64,000 nt of DNA. Source: Rutidosis leptorrhynchoides (lineage: Eukaryota; Streptophyta; Magnoliopsida; Asterales; Asteraceae). The notes below the pieces were generated by a model, which saw nothing but the letters and a program-made list of their open reading frames with translations, was not told the origin of the DNA and did no database searches. The stretch is from assembly GCF_046630445.1 (NCBI RefSeq), contig NC_092338.1, forward strand, positions 207,659,501 to 207,723,500. The letters run 5' to 3'. The first letter of the stretch is position 1; each line of letters opens with the position of its first letter. This document shows positions 14,035 through 25,788 of this stretch, piece after piece. The position numbers were made by a program, and so were the translations under genes.

Positions 14035-14820
14035 CTTTAACGGGTAACGACCCAGAAATTTCCGACCAAATTTAAACTTAATCTTTATATGATTTCGACA
14101 CGATAAGCAAAGTCTGTTAAACTGAATCTCAAAAATTTTGAACTGTTTTCATATATTCATATATTATTGTTTATACATATATATGATTTTTGTACGCAAT
14201 TAATATACTATGTAATGTATTAAATGTTCGAATATGTTAAATGAATAGTACATAAACAATAATATGTAATGTTAATATATTAAATGTAATTACAAGATAA
14301 AACATAGTTATTATATTAATAAATATTACTTTCATTATTAATATTGAGATCAGTATTATTAATATTATTAATTTAATACATAATATACAAATATGAGATT
14401 TGATAAGCATAAATTGTTATATCAATATTATTAATATTACTCTCATTATTAGTATTAATATTAGTATTATTAATATTACTATATATAATAGACAGATACA
14501 AAATTTGATACATATAATGTGCTAAAAGTTTTATCATTTTTGTTTAATAATATCATTTTCATTATTTTATCACTTTATTTATTTTGCTACCTTTGATTTA
14601 TTAATATCATTACTATTATAACTAGTAGTAAAGTTATGATTTTAGTTATTATTAAGATTATCATTTTCATTATTTTTTTTACAATTACCATCATCAATAA
14701 AAAAAATCATTATTAATATTATAAATATTATTATAAAGATAATATGAATTATTATTAATATCAATTTTTTTTGTTATTAACATTGTGTTAGGATTATTAT
14801 TAACTATTATTATTATTTTT

Positions 14821-14853
<33 letters not shown>

Positions 14854-15380
14854 TTATTCTTAGTTATTTATTAATACTAATTACGTATAAATTATGAAAA
14901 GCAGATACATGATTTGAATCTGTTAGGCATCACGATCAACCTTTTGTTCCTGTTCCTAGTCTTGTTACAAGTTGAAATCAGAATCTCAATACAAACCAAA
15001 TTCAGATGAATGTCACAATCCCTTTTTATATTTTATTTGTATTATTTTATTTTTTTTCTTCTTCCTGAGTAAATTCCTGTCGACCACAAATTGCTATAAA
15101 ACAAATGAGTTACATCTGTTAATCACACAATCATTAAATTCTTAGTCTTCACTACATGTTACAACTATCCATTACTGCAAATTGATTTAAAATAGAACAG
15201 AAAATCTAAGAACAACCGTCGACCTCTGTTCTTATTAACTTTTTATCAATAGCTTGATTTCGTAATCAATTTTAAAATTCTTAAATGCAGTCTTGATATA
15301 AATCATTTACTCAAACTTTCTGTAAAATCTCAACTCCCAATTCTTCAAAACAAGATCAAATTTTGGAGTCAAAGTTTAAT

Positions 15381-15570
15381 CACAAAAAGTCAACCATCGT
15401 GTTCTTCATGAAATTTGAATTGGTTTTTGAGTTTTTGGAGCAATTAATGATTCCTTAAGTTTGTATACATGATTTGAAAACTAGTTTATGTAGAAACTTT
15501 TGCTTAAAACGTTACCCAATTCAAAATCAAGTTTACTTTTTTTACTAAATCAGCGACGGCAGCAGCTACC

Positions 15571-15602
<32 letters not shown>

Positions 15603-15790
15603 AAAAGTCAACCATCGTGTTCTTCATGAAATTTGAATTCGTTTTTGAGTTTTTGGAGCAATTAATGATTCCTTAAGTTTGTATACATGATTTGAAAACT
15701 AGTTTATGTAGAAACTTTTGCTTAAAACGTTACCCAATTCAAAATCAAGTTTATTTTTTTTACTAAATCAGCGACGGCAGCAGGTAGCTG

Positions 15791-15800
<10 letters not shown>
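15381..15800 (+). repeat. Local tandem duplication in LARD A 3' LTR
   Basis: The unit starting CACAAAAAGTCAACCATCG at 15381 starts again at 15599, a period of 218 bases, joined through a TA/CA dinucleotide run. The left LTR has a single copy, so the duplication arose after insertion or during replication. Confidence 0.85.

Positions 15801-15880
<80 letters not shown>
15795..15880. repeat. (AT)n microsatellite
   Basis: An AT run at the same position in the LTR as 391-515, but shorter. Confidence 0.95.
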
Positions 15881-15883
<3 letters not shown>

Positions 15884-16908
15884 CAAAAATATCATCTTTT
15901 TTTTTATTTCTAGTTGTTACAAGACTTAAATAAACTGCTAATTAGTTATTTTGATTATGATCTGAGGTTCCCTGGTCGATCACTGTTGTGAAGAAGAAGA
16001 TGATAAAGGGAGACAAGTAATACAGGTTATATTTAATTTAGGATAGTATAATAACAGAATAACAAATACGGAGTAATGGTTTGTGAGAAATGTCGAGGAG
16101 CGAGAGGTCGCGGGTTCGAGTCCCTGATATGGCAGATTATTTTTTTAAAGCCTTTCATTTGGAGGTAGCTATTATTATTAAGTTTATTATTATTTTTATT
16201 TTTATTATTATTATTATTGTTATTATTATTATTATTGTTATGATCTTTATTATTATTATTATTACTAATGTTGTTACTAGAATTATCATTATTAAAAGTA
16301 TCACTAATATTACTAGTATTATCATTATAATTATTAGTATCATCATTATAATTATTATTAAAAGTATTATCATTATTATTATGATTTCATGGATGTGAAA
16401 CATGTTAATGACGTAAATGTATAATAAAAGATAATATGATAATGATTATAGAAATTGATTATAATTATACGAATGCAAGTAAAATTGTGATTTCAATTAC
16501 TAATTAATGTTATAAGAAGCTATAGTCATCCGTATATAAAATAAACACGAAAATTATGATTATCATGACCATGAATATAAAGGTTTTTATAATATGGTTA
16601 AGATTGTAAATATAAAAATTTTGATATAAATATTATTATGAAAATGATTAGAATTTTAATCAAATTATGATTTCAAGGAATTACTAAAATTGTTATCTTG
16701 GTTATTATAATAAAATTTAGTATTATTATCATTATCAATATCATTATTAATATTAATATTATTATTATTATTATTATTATTATAAAATATCATTACTATT
16801 ACTAATATTATATATTATCATAATTAATAATTTCACAAATAAATGATCTTCATATAAAGATATATTTAATATACATAACTTAACTATATTAATATAAAAA
16901 TAATATCA

Positions 16909-16911
<3 letters not shown>

Positions 16912-16962
<51 letters not shown>
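16912..16962. repeat. (AT)n microsatellite
   Basis: A TA run of about 50 bases in the LARD A 3' LTR. Confidence 0.9.
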
Positions 16963-16966
<4 letters not shown>

Positions 16967-17912
16967 CGATTGCAAGTATATGTTTTAATATATATACAAA
17001 TGATATAGGTTCGTGAATCCGAGGCCAACCTTGCATTTGTTCAATGCCGTCATATGTATTTTTACTACAAAATACAGTATTGTGAGTTTCATTACTCCCT
17101 TTTTAAATGCTTTTGCAATATATATATTTGGGACTGAGAATACACGCGCTTTTATAAATGTTTGACGAAATAGACACAAGTAATTGAAACTACATTATAT
17201 GGTTGAATGATCGAAGCCGAATATGCCCCTTTTAGCCTGGTAATATAAGAATTAGGGAACATCACTAATTTTGAGAATTAGTGCACCCCTAATTGACGCG
17301 AATCCTAAAGATAGATATATTGGCCCAACAAACCCCATCCGTTGTAGCGGATGCTTTAGTACTTCGAGTTTTTATATCATGTCCGATGGGTGTCCCGGAA
17401 TGATGGGGATATTCTTATATGCATCTTGTTAATGTCAATTATCAGGTGTTCAATCCCTATGAATGATTTTTGTCTCTATGCATGGGACGTATATTTATGA
17501 GAAATGGAAATGAAAATCTTGTGGTCTATTAAAATGATAAAAAGGATCGATTATGATAAACTAATGAACTCACCAACCTGTTGGTTGACACTTTAAAGCA
17601 TGTTTATTCTCAGGTATGAAAGAAATCTTCCGCTGTGCATTTGCTCATTTTAGAGATATTACTTGAAGTCATTCATGACATATTTCAAAAGACGTTGCAT
17701 TCGAGTCGTTGAGTTCATCAAGATTATTATTAAGTCAATTATAGTTGGATATATTATGAAATGGTATGCATGCTGTCAACCTTCGATGTAATGAAAGTTG
17801 TCTTTTAAAAACGAATGCAATGTTTGTAAAATGTATCATATAGAGGTCAAGTACCTCGCGATGTAACCAAATGTAATGTATTCGTCCAGATGAATTAGGA
17901 CGGGTCCTTTCA

Positions 17913-18147
17913 TATTTGAGTGGAGTTTATTTAAGATTTTTTATGAAAATGTTGGTTTGACACTTTACCCCTGTTTGGGGGTCGATTTTAATTTTTGAAC
18001 AAAGTGTGAGAGCCTTTTTTGAAAATAAAAAAAGGTGAAAATACGAGAATGTCTTCAGTACTATTCATAAGTTTTGTCTAATACATAATATGGTAATTTG
18101 TGATTATATTTTATGGTAGTTATATATAGTTTTGACTATGATTAATA
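17913..18147. other. Unassigned spacer
   Basis: AT-rich sequence between LARD A and the CACTA-type end. I see no gene, motif or repeat that I can support. Confidence 0.5.
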
Positions 18148-18660
18148 CACTACAAGAAATATGTTGAATACCTACAAATTTTACTCAAAAAAATTAATTC
18201 GTGGGTAAACAGCCATAAAATACCCGCGAATTAACCATGGTTGAAGATCTAATGGGTTGATCAAAATTACTCTCAAATTTTTCAGTCATTTACCCACGAA
18301 GTTACCCATAATTGTTTTTTAGGTGTCTAAATTGTGGCTAAACCAATGAGTTCCAAACATTTCACACGGAATACCCACGAACCTAAGATCGTGTGGGTAA
18401 ATATATGGGTAATATCATGGGTGAATATGGGTGACGTACAAATTACACACAACATTTGAGATCGTGGGTAGTTATACGTGCGTAATTCGTGGGTAAGTTT
18501 ATAAACACGATGTTACTCGCATATTTTTTCCGTGGGTATTTTGTCGAGTCTACTCTTTCGTGGGGAATGTCATTGTAGTCATGTTACGCATGTCTTAGTT
18601 TCGTGCATTTAAAAATGTCATGGGTAAATTCAGGGTATATATATTACCCTTGGATAGAAA
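18148..18660. mobile_element. CACTA (EnSpm)-type transposon end
   Basis: CACTACAAGAAA at 18148-18159 is the characteristic terminal sequence of plant CACTA elements. The next 500 bases carry about ten copies of CGTGGGTA/TACCCACG variants on both strands, as expected for subterminal transposase-binding repeats. I could not find the opposite end (TTTCTTGTAGTG) nearby, so this is probably a fragment or a diverged non-autonomous copy. Confidence 0.6.
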
Positions 18661-18979
18661 AAGTGCATATTTTAAAACTAAGCAGGTGAAGTATACCTCT
18701 TAATAGAAAAAGTGATAAAAACTCTGTTAAAAATTCTATTTTGGCCTCATTAGAACTAGGCTAACTCAAAAGTTGCTAATCCATCCGAATTAAGACCATT
18801 GTTGTTTTTGCAACTATACTATTCCATATTAAATCACTTTTTGTTGTTATTTTAATTCGAATTTGAAATGAGAATATGAAGAACTCCACAATATTAAATC
18901 ACCTTTTAGTTTTTGTTTTAGGTGACTCGTAATTTGCATAACTCACATATAACAAATTACATGGGGTTTCTTTTAGTTC
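18661..18979. other. Unassigned spacer
   Basis: No gene or repeat structure that I can support; the CACTA relic may extend into it. Confidence 0.4.
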
Positions 18980-19505
18980 CAACTAGTCCGGACCAGCTCG
19001 CGCGTTGCGGCGGGGGCTTTCGGCCTGCGTATTCATATTTAACGTAGCGTTGTGTATTTACAGAGGGGAACACGACCCATGTGTTAAGCGCCGTTTTAGA
19101 TGTCATCGTGTTAAGCGTGTTTTAAAAAGTATCCGTTTCGAACGTAGTTAGTTTTGTTTTGTTCAATAAATTTTTTCGAGTGTAACAGTGCTGTCGGAAA
19201 AATTTAACTCGCGGCGAACAGAAAGATACGGGCTGTCGTTGTGTTTTGCGTTTTTTAAAAAGTGTCCGTTTCGAACGTGATTAGTTTCGTTTTGTTCATA
19301 AAATTATTTCGAGTCTGGTGCTGCCGTCGAAAAAATTTAACTCGTGGCGAGCGGGAAGATATGTGTTATCGTTGTGTTTAGCGTTTTTGTGAGAAGTGTC
19401 CGTTTCGCGTATATTTAGTCCCGTTGGGTTCGTAAGATTTTTTCGAGTTGAACGGTGGTCTCGGAAAAATTTAAGTCGTACCGAGCGAGAAGATACGGCC
19501 CGTTA
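18980..19505. repeat. GC-rich lead and three-unit 132-bp tandem array, possibly Helitron-derived
   Basis: A CG-rich lead (GCTCGCGCGTTGCGGCGGGG at about 18998) precedes three degenerate tandem units starting near 19108, 19240 and 19373. Each unit has GTGTTnnGCG, then GTGTCCGTTTCG, TTTCGAG and AAATTTAA motifs in the same order and ends GAAGATA or GAAAGATA. The lead resembles sequences common near plant Helitron-type repeats, but I see no clear TC start or CTRR hairpin end. The array is seen directly; the Helitron link is weak inference. Confidence 0.5.
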
Positions 19506-19540
19506 TAAATTCAAGTGGAATTAGTTTCTTTTATTTTAAT

Positions 19541-19950
19541 AAAATTATATATTTACACTTTTTACCCCTGAAAAAGTGTAAACTTGAAGGGCCATTGTGT
19601 AAATATAGCTGAAGTTGAAGGACCGTTTGTAATGTGAACGCAAACTCAAAATGACAATCTGATATAACTGAAACGACGAACTTCTCCACCACTTTTAGTA
19701 TATTAGTATTAGTATTAATTAATATTAATATTAATATTAATATTAATTAAATATAAGTATTAATATAAGTATTAATTATTTTAATAAAATTATATATTTA
19801 CACTTTTTACCCCTGGAAAAGTGTAAATTTGAGGGGCCATTGTGTAAATATAGCTGAAGTTGAAGGACCGTTTGTAATGTGAAAGCAAACTCAAAACGAC
19901 GATCTAATGTAACTGAAACGACGAACTTCTCCACCACTTTTAGTATATAA
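19541..19950. repeat. Direct repeat pair of about 165 bp
   Basis: 19541-19706 and 19783-19950 are about 93% alike; both include TTTACACTTTTTACCCCTG and end CTCCACCACTTTTAGTATAT. They are separated by a TTAATATTAA-rich spacer. The Harbinger element inserted exactly at the end of the second copy. Confidence 0.85.
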
Positions 19951-20234
19951 GGTGCTGTTTGTTTTTTAAGATGTTTTATGTCTGCAGTCTGCGACCAGGT
20001 CTGCCAAAGAAGATGTGGTCCTGAAGTCTGCAAACTGAAATTAGAAGACTGTTTGTTTTTTTGTCTGCAAAAGTGAACCTGATTCTGAATTAACGTAATT
20101 TTAATGTTTTATCATTTTACTAAGAACTAATATAAATAAAAAACAGTACTTAATCTAGGATTTAAAGTACACTACAAATTACAAGAAGTCCAAACAACTA
20201 TCATCTAATAATTTAAATAGCAAGGGTAAAACAT

Positions 20235-21498
20235 TCATCTCCTAGTTTGCATAAGTTGTTCAGCAATTTGATCTCGCAAATTAATCATATATTGACGATC
20301 CGCTCTAGTTCCATGTGGTTGAACATCATCATCATCATCATCCACCTCTTCATTCCCATTATGTTGTACATGATCATTATCAAGTTGCACGTTTGGTTGG
20401 TCATATTTTGCGAATAGCTCGTCACTTAAACCCTCTTTTCTTATAAAATTATGAAGAGCAAAACATGCAATTGTAACATTTCTTTGGGTAACTAAGTCGA
20501 AAGGAGCCATTTTAGTTAATATCGCAAAGCGTGCTTTTAAAACACCAAAAGAACGTTCAATAACATTTCTTAGTTTCGCATGTCTATGGTTGAATTTTTC
20601 TTTGTTGTTTAACGCACGCCTTTGACGAAAATCTCCAAGCCAATACCTTACGTTACGATATGGTGCCATAAATCCACGAGTGTGTGTATACGCAGCATCA
20701 CAAAGGTAATATTTATCTAAAATATAATAAATAATTAACATTTATATTTATATAAATTATAGTTATCGACATTTGAATAGGTGAATGTACCTGGCGGAGG
20801 AAGAGGAAATGGTGCATCTTGATTTGTTAAAGCTTCAGATAATACTCGGGAATCATGTGCTACTCCTTCCCATCCGGCAACAATAAACGTAAATATCATG
20901 TTGAAATCACATATTGCTAAAACATTTTGATAACAATCTCCTTTTCCTCTTTCTCTATACAAATGTTGCATTTGAGCTGGAACACGAGCATGAATCAAAG
21001 TCCCATCAAGTGCACCAACCGCTCCCTATAAAAATTATATTAGTGAATAATAAAAAATATATTAATCAAAAGAAAATTTTGATCTCGCTTTACCTTAAAA
21101 ACTCGACGTAACCTCCTGTGGTATCCCGGAACATTTGGATTGGGATCAAAAGATGTTGGTATTATAGTCTCTTTTGCGAAATCCAACATTGTAGCCAATA
21201 TTTCATGAAAATACTTATGAATTGTTTGCTTTGAGCGTTGAAATAAACGTTTGACGAGTACATAACGTTGATTGTGACCTAACATCATTAAAAACATAGC
21301 AATTTTCTCTTCAACTGATAGATGCTTGCTATCCTTTAACCATCCCTTTACTCTAAAATGAGTGCAAAGTCGAACATACGAATCTCGTGACATACGTAGC
21401 AACTCAACGCATTGTGTATCGTTTCCTTGTAATAATTGTAACGTAAATAGTCCCCCGTCATGATAGAACCTAGATCTCTTTTTCTTTTTCTTGACCAA
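20235..21498 (-). CDS. Harbinger DDE transposase
   Basis: The transposase cuts and pastes the element through an RNase H-fold DDE active site, acting in the nucleus with the Myb-like partner. Three exons fit GT..AG rules: 21498-21094, 21025-20791 and 20716-20235, giving 373 residues, close to the plant PIF norm of about 370-450. The catalytic residues are present: D in GALDGT (at the first exon junction), D in GWEGVAHDSRV and E in RNVIERSFGVLKARF. The N-terminal helical region (RMSRDSYVRLC, SKQTIHKYFHEIL) fits the DNA-binding part of the family. A lysine-rich start (MVKKKKKRSR) may be a nuclear localisation signal. An Asp-rich stretch lies near the C-terminus. No internal stop was found. The exon joins are inferred from the sequence and the family reading frame. 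Confidence 0.9.
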
Positions 21499-21904
21499 TA
21501 GTAACGTATATATAAATATATAACTATGATTAACAATAGTTTATGATTGTAATCCATAATACACCTATAGTAAAATAACAACCAAACATCCATAGTAAGT
21601 ACTAATCAAAGAAATAGACTGTAACATAATAAATAAAAATTAAGACATGGACTGTAACATAACAAAAGATCATAATATTTCAAAATAACTAGTTTCCAAA
21701 TTATGGAATGTAGCATAGCATTCATCATAGCATTTCAAAATACAAGTAGTAACCAAAAGTTCATAATACTAGTTAAACAAAAGTCACAAACATGGACTGT
21801 ATGTCATCAGCTTGCTCCTAGTTCATAATTCATAATACTAGTTTCATAATCTAGTTAAACAGAAGTCACAAATTGTTCCAGAAGGTGTGTAACACATAAC
21901 ATTA

Positions 21905-22885
21905 CTACTTAAACATCCCCAGTGTCACCCCGGTCAACTTAATCCACCCTTTTAACACCTCGGGATCTGCTGGCAGCGTCATCCATGCCTCTCTCATTTG
22001 TGTTGATTGCCCAAAAATATTAAAAGCGGCCAAAAATATAGGATCGGTAGGTTCTAACCCAACTAACTTTAGCCTCTCATAGCATTCATCTATTGATGGC
22101 CCTTGCTTACTTTTAACCATATGTCTAAGTGCATTTTGCATATCCATTGTTAAGTCATCAAGACTAATAGATGTTTTAGCCTTTTTCTTAGGCCTGCCTC
22201 TATCCGAAGCGCTCGGCTCTTCTTCAGGTGTAGGAATCTCATCCCGAGCATGAGAACTTTGTTGTTGGGAGTCTCCAACATCATCACCTAAATCGATAAA
22301 AGGGTCATCTTCAATTTGAAGTGTTAAGACCCCTTGATTAATAGAAGAGGAAGAGGCCCGAGAAGCTTGGGTAGATGCCCATTTATTGTTACCGGTAGCA
22401 CTAGCACCATCAAACAAAGCAATACATAAGTCATGATGAGGTAATGGGTAATTTTTCAAAGAAGCTGCCTTTGGATGACCCTGCGACCAAATTAATAAAG
22501 GGTGCTATAAATATTGTGTAGTCGTCATAAGTATGTGATAAATGGTAAAAGTTTATAAAAATGAACACACCTTCTTAAATGCATCCCACTCTTCATTCGA
22601 CATCGTTAACATGTTTGTTTGAGGATTATAGATATTCCCGGTCTTGTTTCTCAAATACACCCATCCGGTGTATTTGGTTTTGAGGTTATCATAACCATTT
22701 CTAATTTGCTTTTGAGACAATACCAAATTAAACCTATCCTTAAAGGTTTCGGCTAATTTAGCCCAAGACTCCTTTTGTAAACTACCTCCCCTTCTTCCTA
22801 CCCTAGCAATTTCTTCAAGTGATACCTCTAATAAGCATTTAAGTACTTCATTCGACCAATGGTTTCGACCTTCATCCATTTTCAA
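21905..22885 (-). CDS. Harbinger Myb/SANT-like accessory protein
   Basis: Plant Harbinger elements encode a second protein with a Myb/SANT-like DNA-binding domain that helps the transposase enter the nucleus and bind the element ends. Exons 22885-22571 and 22480-21905 join at an AAG|gtgtgt donor and a gtcgcag|GGT acceptor to give 296 residues. The first about 100 residues hold the domain (HWSNEVLKCLLEV near the start, then W, ETF and an IRNGYDNLKTKYTGW segment). The C-terminal half has a basic RPKKKAK motif, likely a nuclear signal, and a helical tail. The frame is open throughout. It lies upstream of the transposase on the same strand. Confidence 0.85.
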
Positions 22886-23636
22886 CTAAGAAACAAATAA
22901 TATAATCACTATACATGTATAATATACATATAGGTGTACAAATCTGACTTGTTTTTAGTATGTATCACAAATGAATTTAATACATAAAACACACAAAGAA
23001 TATACAAATTAATAGATGCTGCTGTAAAAATTTCTCAACAAAGAAATTATATTTGTAACTCATAAAATTAGTAGAATTGGAAGTTAAACTATGAATTTAA
23101 AAGGATGTAAAAAATGGCGATGGTGTACTGTGACTACATCATTGTGTTTTAACATCCCAAAATTAAGCAATATTTCATATAGAGAATGTTGATTATTCAA
23201 AAATTACCTCTAGAAATTGAAAGAGAATATAGATCTATTAAGAAATCAGCATATATCTATATAAAAAAAAATTGGGCAAAAGAAAGATACCAGTAGCTGT
23301 TGAGAACGAACGTGACGCCGGAGACGAAATTGATGCCGGTGATGAAGTCGGAGGCGATGTGGGTGACGAAGGTGATGGAGCTGGTGGTTGGAAAAAAAAG
23401 ATGGGTAGCTGATAATGAAAGGATGGAGGTGTGGTTGTGAAAGAGATATTAGGTTAAAAAGAGCTTTTAAGTTTAGAAGCAATTTTCTAGGTCTGCAACT
23501 TAGAAGACATATGCAGCTCTTTTTTTGTGTTATATCTTTCAAAAAACAAACGGTCTGCAAACTAAAACGTCTGCCCGCCCGCCCGCAGACATAATACATA
23601 ATAAGGTCTTCAAAGCAAAAAACAAACGACACCTAA

Positions 23637-24806
23637 GTATTAATAAGCCAAATTCAACCCGATTAACCCGAATGTTAATATGTACAGTCTAACTCAAAAG
23701 AGGTAGAAGGTTTTTTCTGTTCGGACTATCTCGAGAATGAGTAATCCGACCTCATACTTTAATGTAAGCAGCCCAGCAAGATTACTTCCGGCTCTTTCCA
23801 ACTCATCATTGACCATCACTAAATATTCGTTGTAGATGAGATTCGAACCTGAAACCTCTTAGAAATATATTTTTATAGTTAAGGTTCGAACCTCTCAGAA
23901 ATATATTTTTATAGTTGAGGTTCGAACATGAAACCTCTTTGAAATATATTTTTATATCACATATGCGCACCTTAAATTCACTTTATTATATACTCTTATA
24001 ATTAAAAAAATATTACCATTAGTCAAGAAAACGTTGGGATGGTAAATTTTGGTACGGAAACTCAATTTGGGCGTGGTTTATTCAGAACGTGAAGCACGAT
24101 TATTGACCAAATTTTTCGGAGAAACACGATGAAGGTGCACGGTTTTTGTAGGTTTAGAGTAACAGCGATTCAAAAGTGCAAAACCTACTTCAGAATTTTG
24201 AGGTAACAGTCATCTATTCTAACTGAAGATAATGGTCTTTTGACTTGTGGCCTTGTGGGTTCATGTTAAGATTCTAATTAGCAGGTTTTATGATTTGGTT
24301 TTTATTTATTTGACTTTTTTCTGTGTTGATCATTCGTTTATACACAAAATTGCAATCCATTTCGTTGAATTTGTGATTGGTTGTAGTTAAGCTCACGCCT
24401 CATAACCATTTCGTTGAATTTGTGACTCACGCCTCAAGGCGTTTGTGGGACACGCTGCACTAGGGGCTTCACCATTCGTCATTTTGCCCCACCTCACCTC
24501 ATGCCCAGCAGCTAACACCGGGTTGTATATGGTCTAACAATAACATTTAAAGAAGTTATATTACCCAACAAACGAGTACTTTTCGCACATAATCTAGGAT
24601 TTCACGTCTACAGCTCAATCGAGATCCTGGTTTTAGAAGCTTGATGTTGCTGAAATGTAAGTGCAATGCATTTGGCTTCATGTGCAAGATGATGTTACTT
24701 TGTAGATTCGGGCACTTCCATGGTTATGAAAAGTTTAAGATCATCTACTAGGCTCAAAACTTGTTCCTTATACCAATCACGATCTCAGATGTCTGCTTAC
24801 CAACTT
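23637..24806. other. Intergenic spacer with small repeats
   Basis: No gene is supported. At 23827-23955 a unit of about 45 bases (GGTTCGAAC, then GAAATATATTTTTATA) is repeated nearly three times; GGTTCGAAC recalls a tRNA B-box and may be a SINE trace. At 24355-24440 TTTCGTTGAATTTGTGA occurs twice within 60 bases. Confidence 0.5.
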
Positions 24807-24814
24807 ATTATGTG

Positions 24815-25008
24815 CAGTGGCGGTACTTAAGGTATCCCAAAGGTGGTGTCCGCCCACCCTGGATTTTACGGAACAAAAATTTTTACACTAAAAAAAAAAT
24901 TACTAAAAAATAAGGGTTTTTTTAGTGTTCGTCCCTGCTGATTATGAAAGAATTAAAAAAATTTTACACTCGCCCCACTTGTATCCGGAGTTCAAGTTCC
25001 GCCGTTAG
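24815..25008. mobile_element. hAT-type MITE
   Basis: A 194-bp element begins CAGTGGCGGTACTT and ends with an imperfect complement (AAGTTCCGCCGTTAG). It is flanked by 8-bp copies ATTATGTG (24807-24814) and ATTACGTG (25009-25016), one mismatch, the target size used by hAT transposons. There is no coding capacity. Confidence 0.72.
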
Positions 25009-25016
25009 ATTACGTG

Positions 25017-25788
25017 TAGAGATTAAAAATTTATGAAGTTTTCCAAACTTCAAAGTTAACCATAAGACACTTTTTTTGCTAGGAATTCCCTTTTCCTTGT
25101 ATGAATCATAAATGATGCAGAATCAATTCAACACATACACCTTAACAAAAGAAAGGTGCCAAAGTAGGCGGGTTGGGTGTGTTGCCCTCACGGGTAAAAA
25201 ATGTTACTTTTGTCTAAAAATTTTGAACCAAATATAAATAATTTTTTATATACATCATTAATAAAACATACTTCTTCAATTATAATCAAACTTTAACACT
25301 TGAATCATGAATATTTATGCATCAGTAATACACTCGTCGCTTTCCAACCCATTTGACCATAAGCTATTTTATTTACATTAGCGCAAATTACACCACAATG
25401 TTTACATCTTTAGCACGTGTGCTAAAGAGTGAGCATCGACCTAGGATAAGTTATATGTGAGAAAACGGTTACAATTTGTTACAGTAATCACACGCTCCAC
25501 ACATTTTGCTCCGAACTTATTAACAGAAGGGAAATCTCCACATACATTAAGATTTTCGTACTTCCTCCGACTGTGTAAATTAACGCAAAACAAACAGACA
25601 GCTTTCATAAAGATACCATTAACAATTTCTCCATTTGCTCAATTTCAACATCATATAAAGCAAACATTTGCTCAAGAACACAACCAAATCCCATTAAATT
25701 TCTCGCCTATCCGCTCGAGCTTCCCGTTTATATCATTCGTCCTAGGTTGGACCCCAGTCTCTCAAAAATAACTCATTCCTAATTCCTT
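25017..25788. other. Spacer downstream of the PPR gene
   Basis: A 104-codon plus-strand open frame at 25457-25771 has no recognisable domain and is not called. The notable feature is the perfect palindrome at 25408-25427 (separate entry). Confidence 0.5.
25408..25427. promoter_or_regulatory. 20-bp palindrome containing a G-box
   Basis: CTTTAGCACGTGTGCTAAAG has 9-base perfect arms around GT and includes CACGTG, the core bound by plant bZIP and bHLH factors. It lies about 360 bases beyond the 3' end of the PPR gene. A regulatory role is inference; it could also be a transposon remnant. Confidence 0.35.

Larger units (their letters stand above)
14045..17912 (+). repeat. LARD A 3' LTR
   Basis: The left edge (TAACGACCCAGAAATTTCC) and right edge (GACGGGTCCTTTCA) match the LARD B LTR (56313-59855). 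The LTR is about 3.9 kb, long for plants, and very AT-rich with ATT-type triplet tracts. It contains a local 218-bp tandem duplication, two AT microsatellites and a tRNA-like B-box. Confidence 0.8.
19951..23633 (-). mobile_element. PIF/Harbinger DNA transposon, apparently complete
   Basis: Terminal inverted repeats are GGTGCTGTTTGTTTTTT on the left and GGTGTCGTTTGTTTTTT reading inward on the right, with TAA at 19948-19950 and 23634-23636 as the 3-bp target duplication typical of the superfamily. Subterminal GTCTGC/GCAGAC motifs occur at both ends. Both genes lie on the minus strand: the Myb/SANT-like gene first (22885 to 21905), then the transposase (21498 to 20235). Both read through cleanly after splicing, so the element may be autonomous. 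Confidence 0.92.

Noticed and set aside
25457-25771. 104-codon plus-strand gene
   Set aside because: No recognisable domain, odd composition and no supporting promoter or homologue; likely chance.
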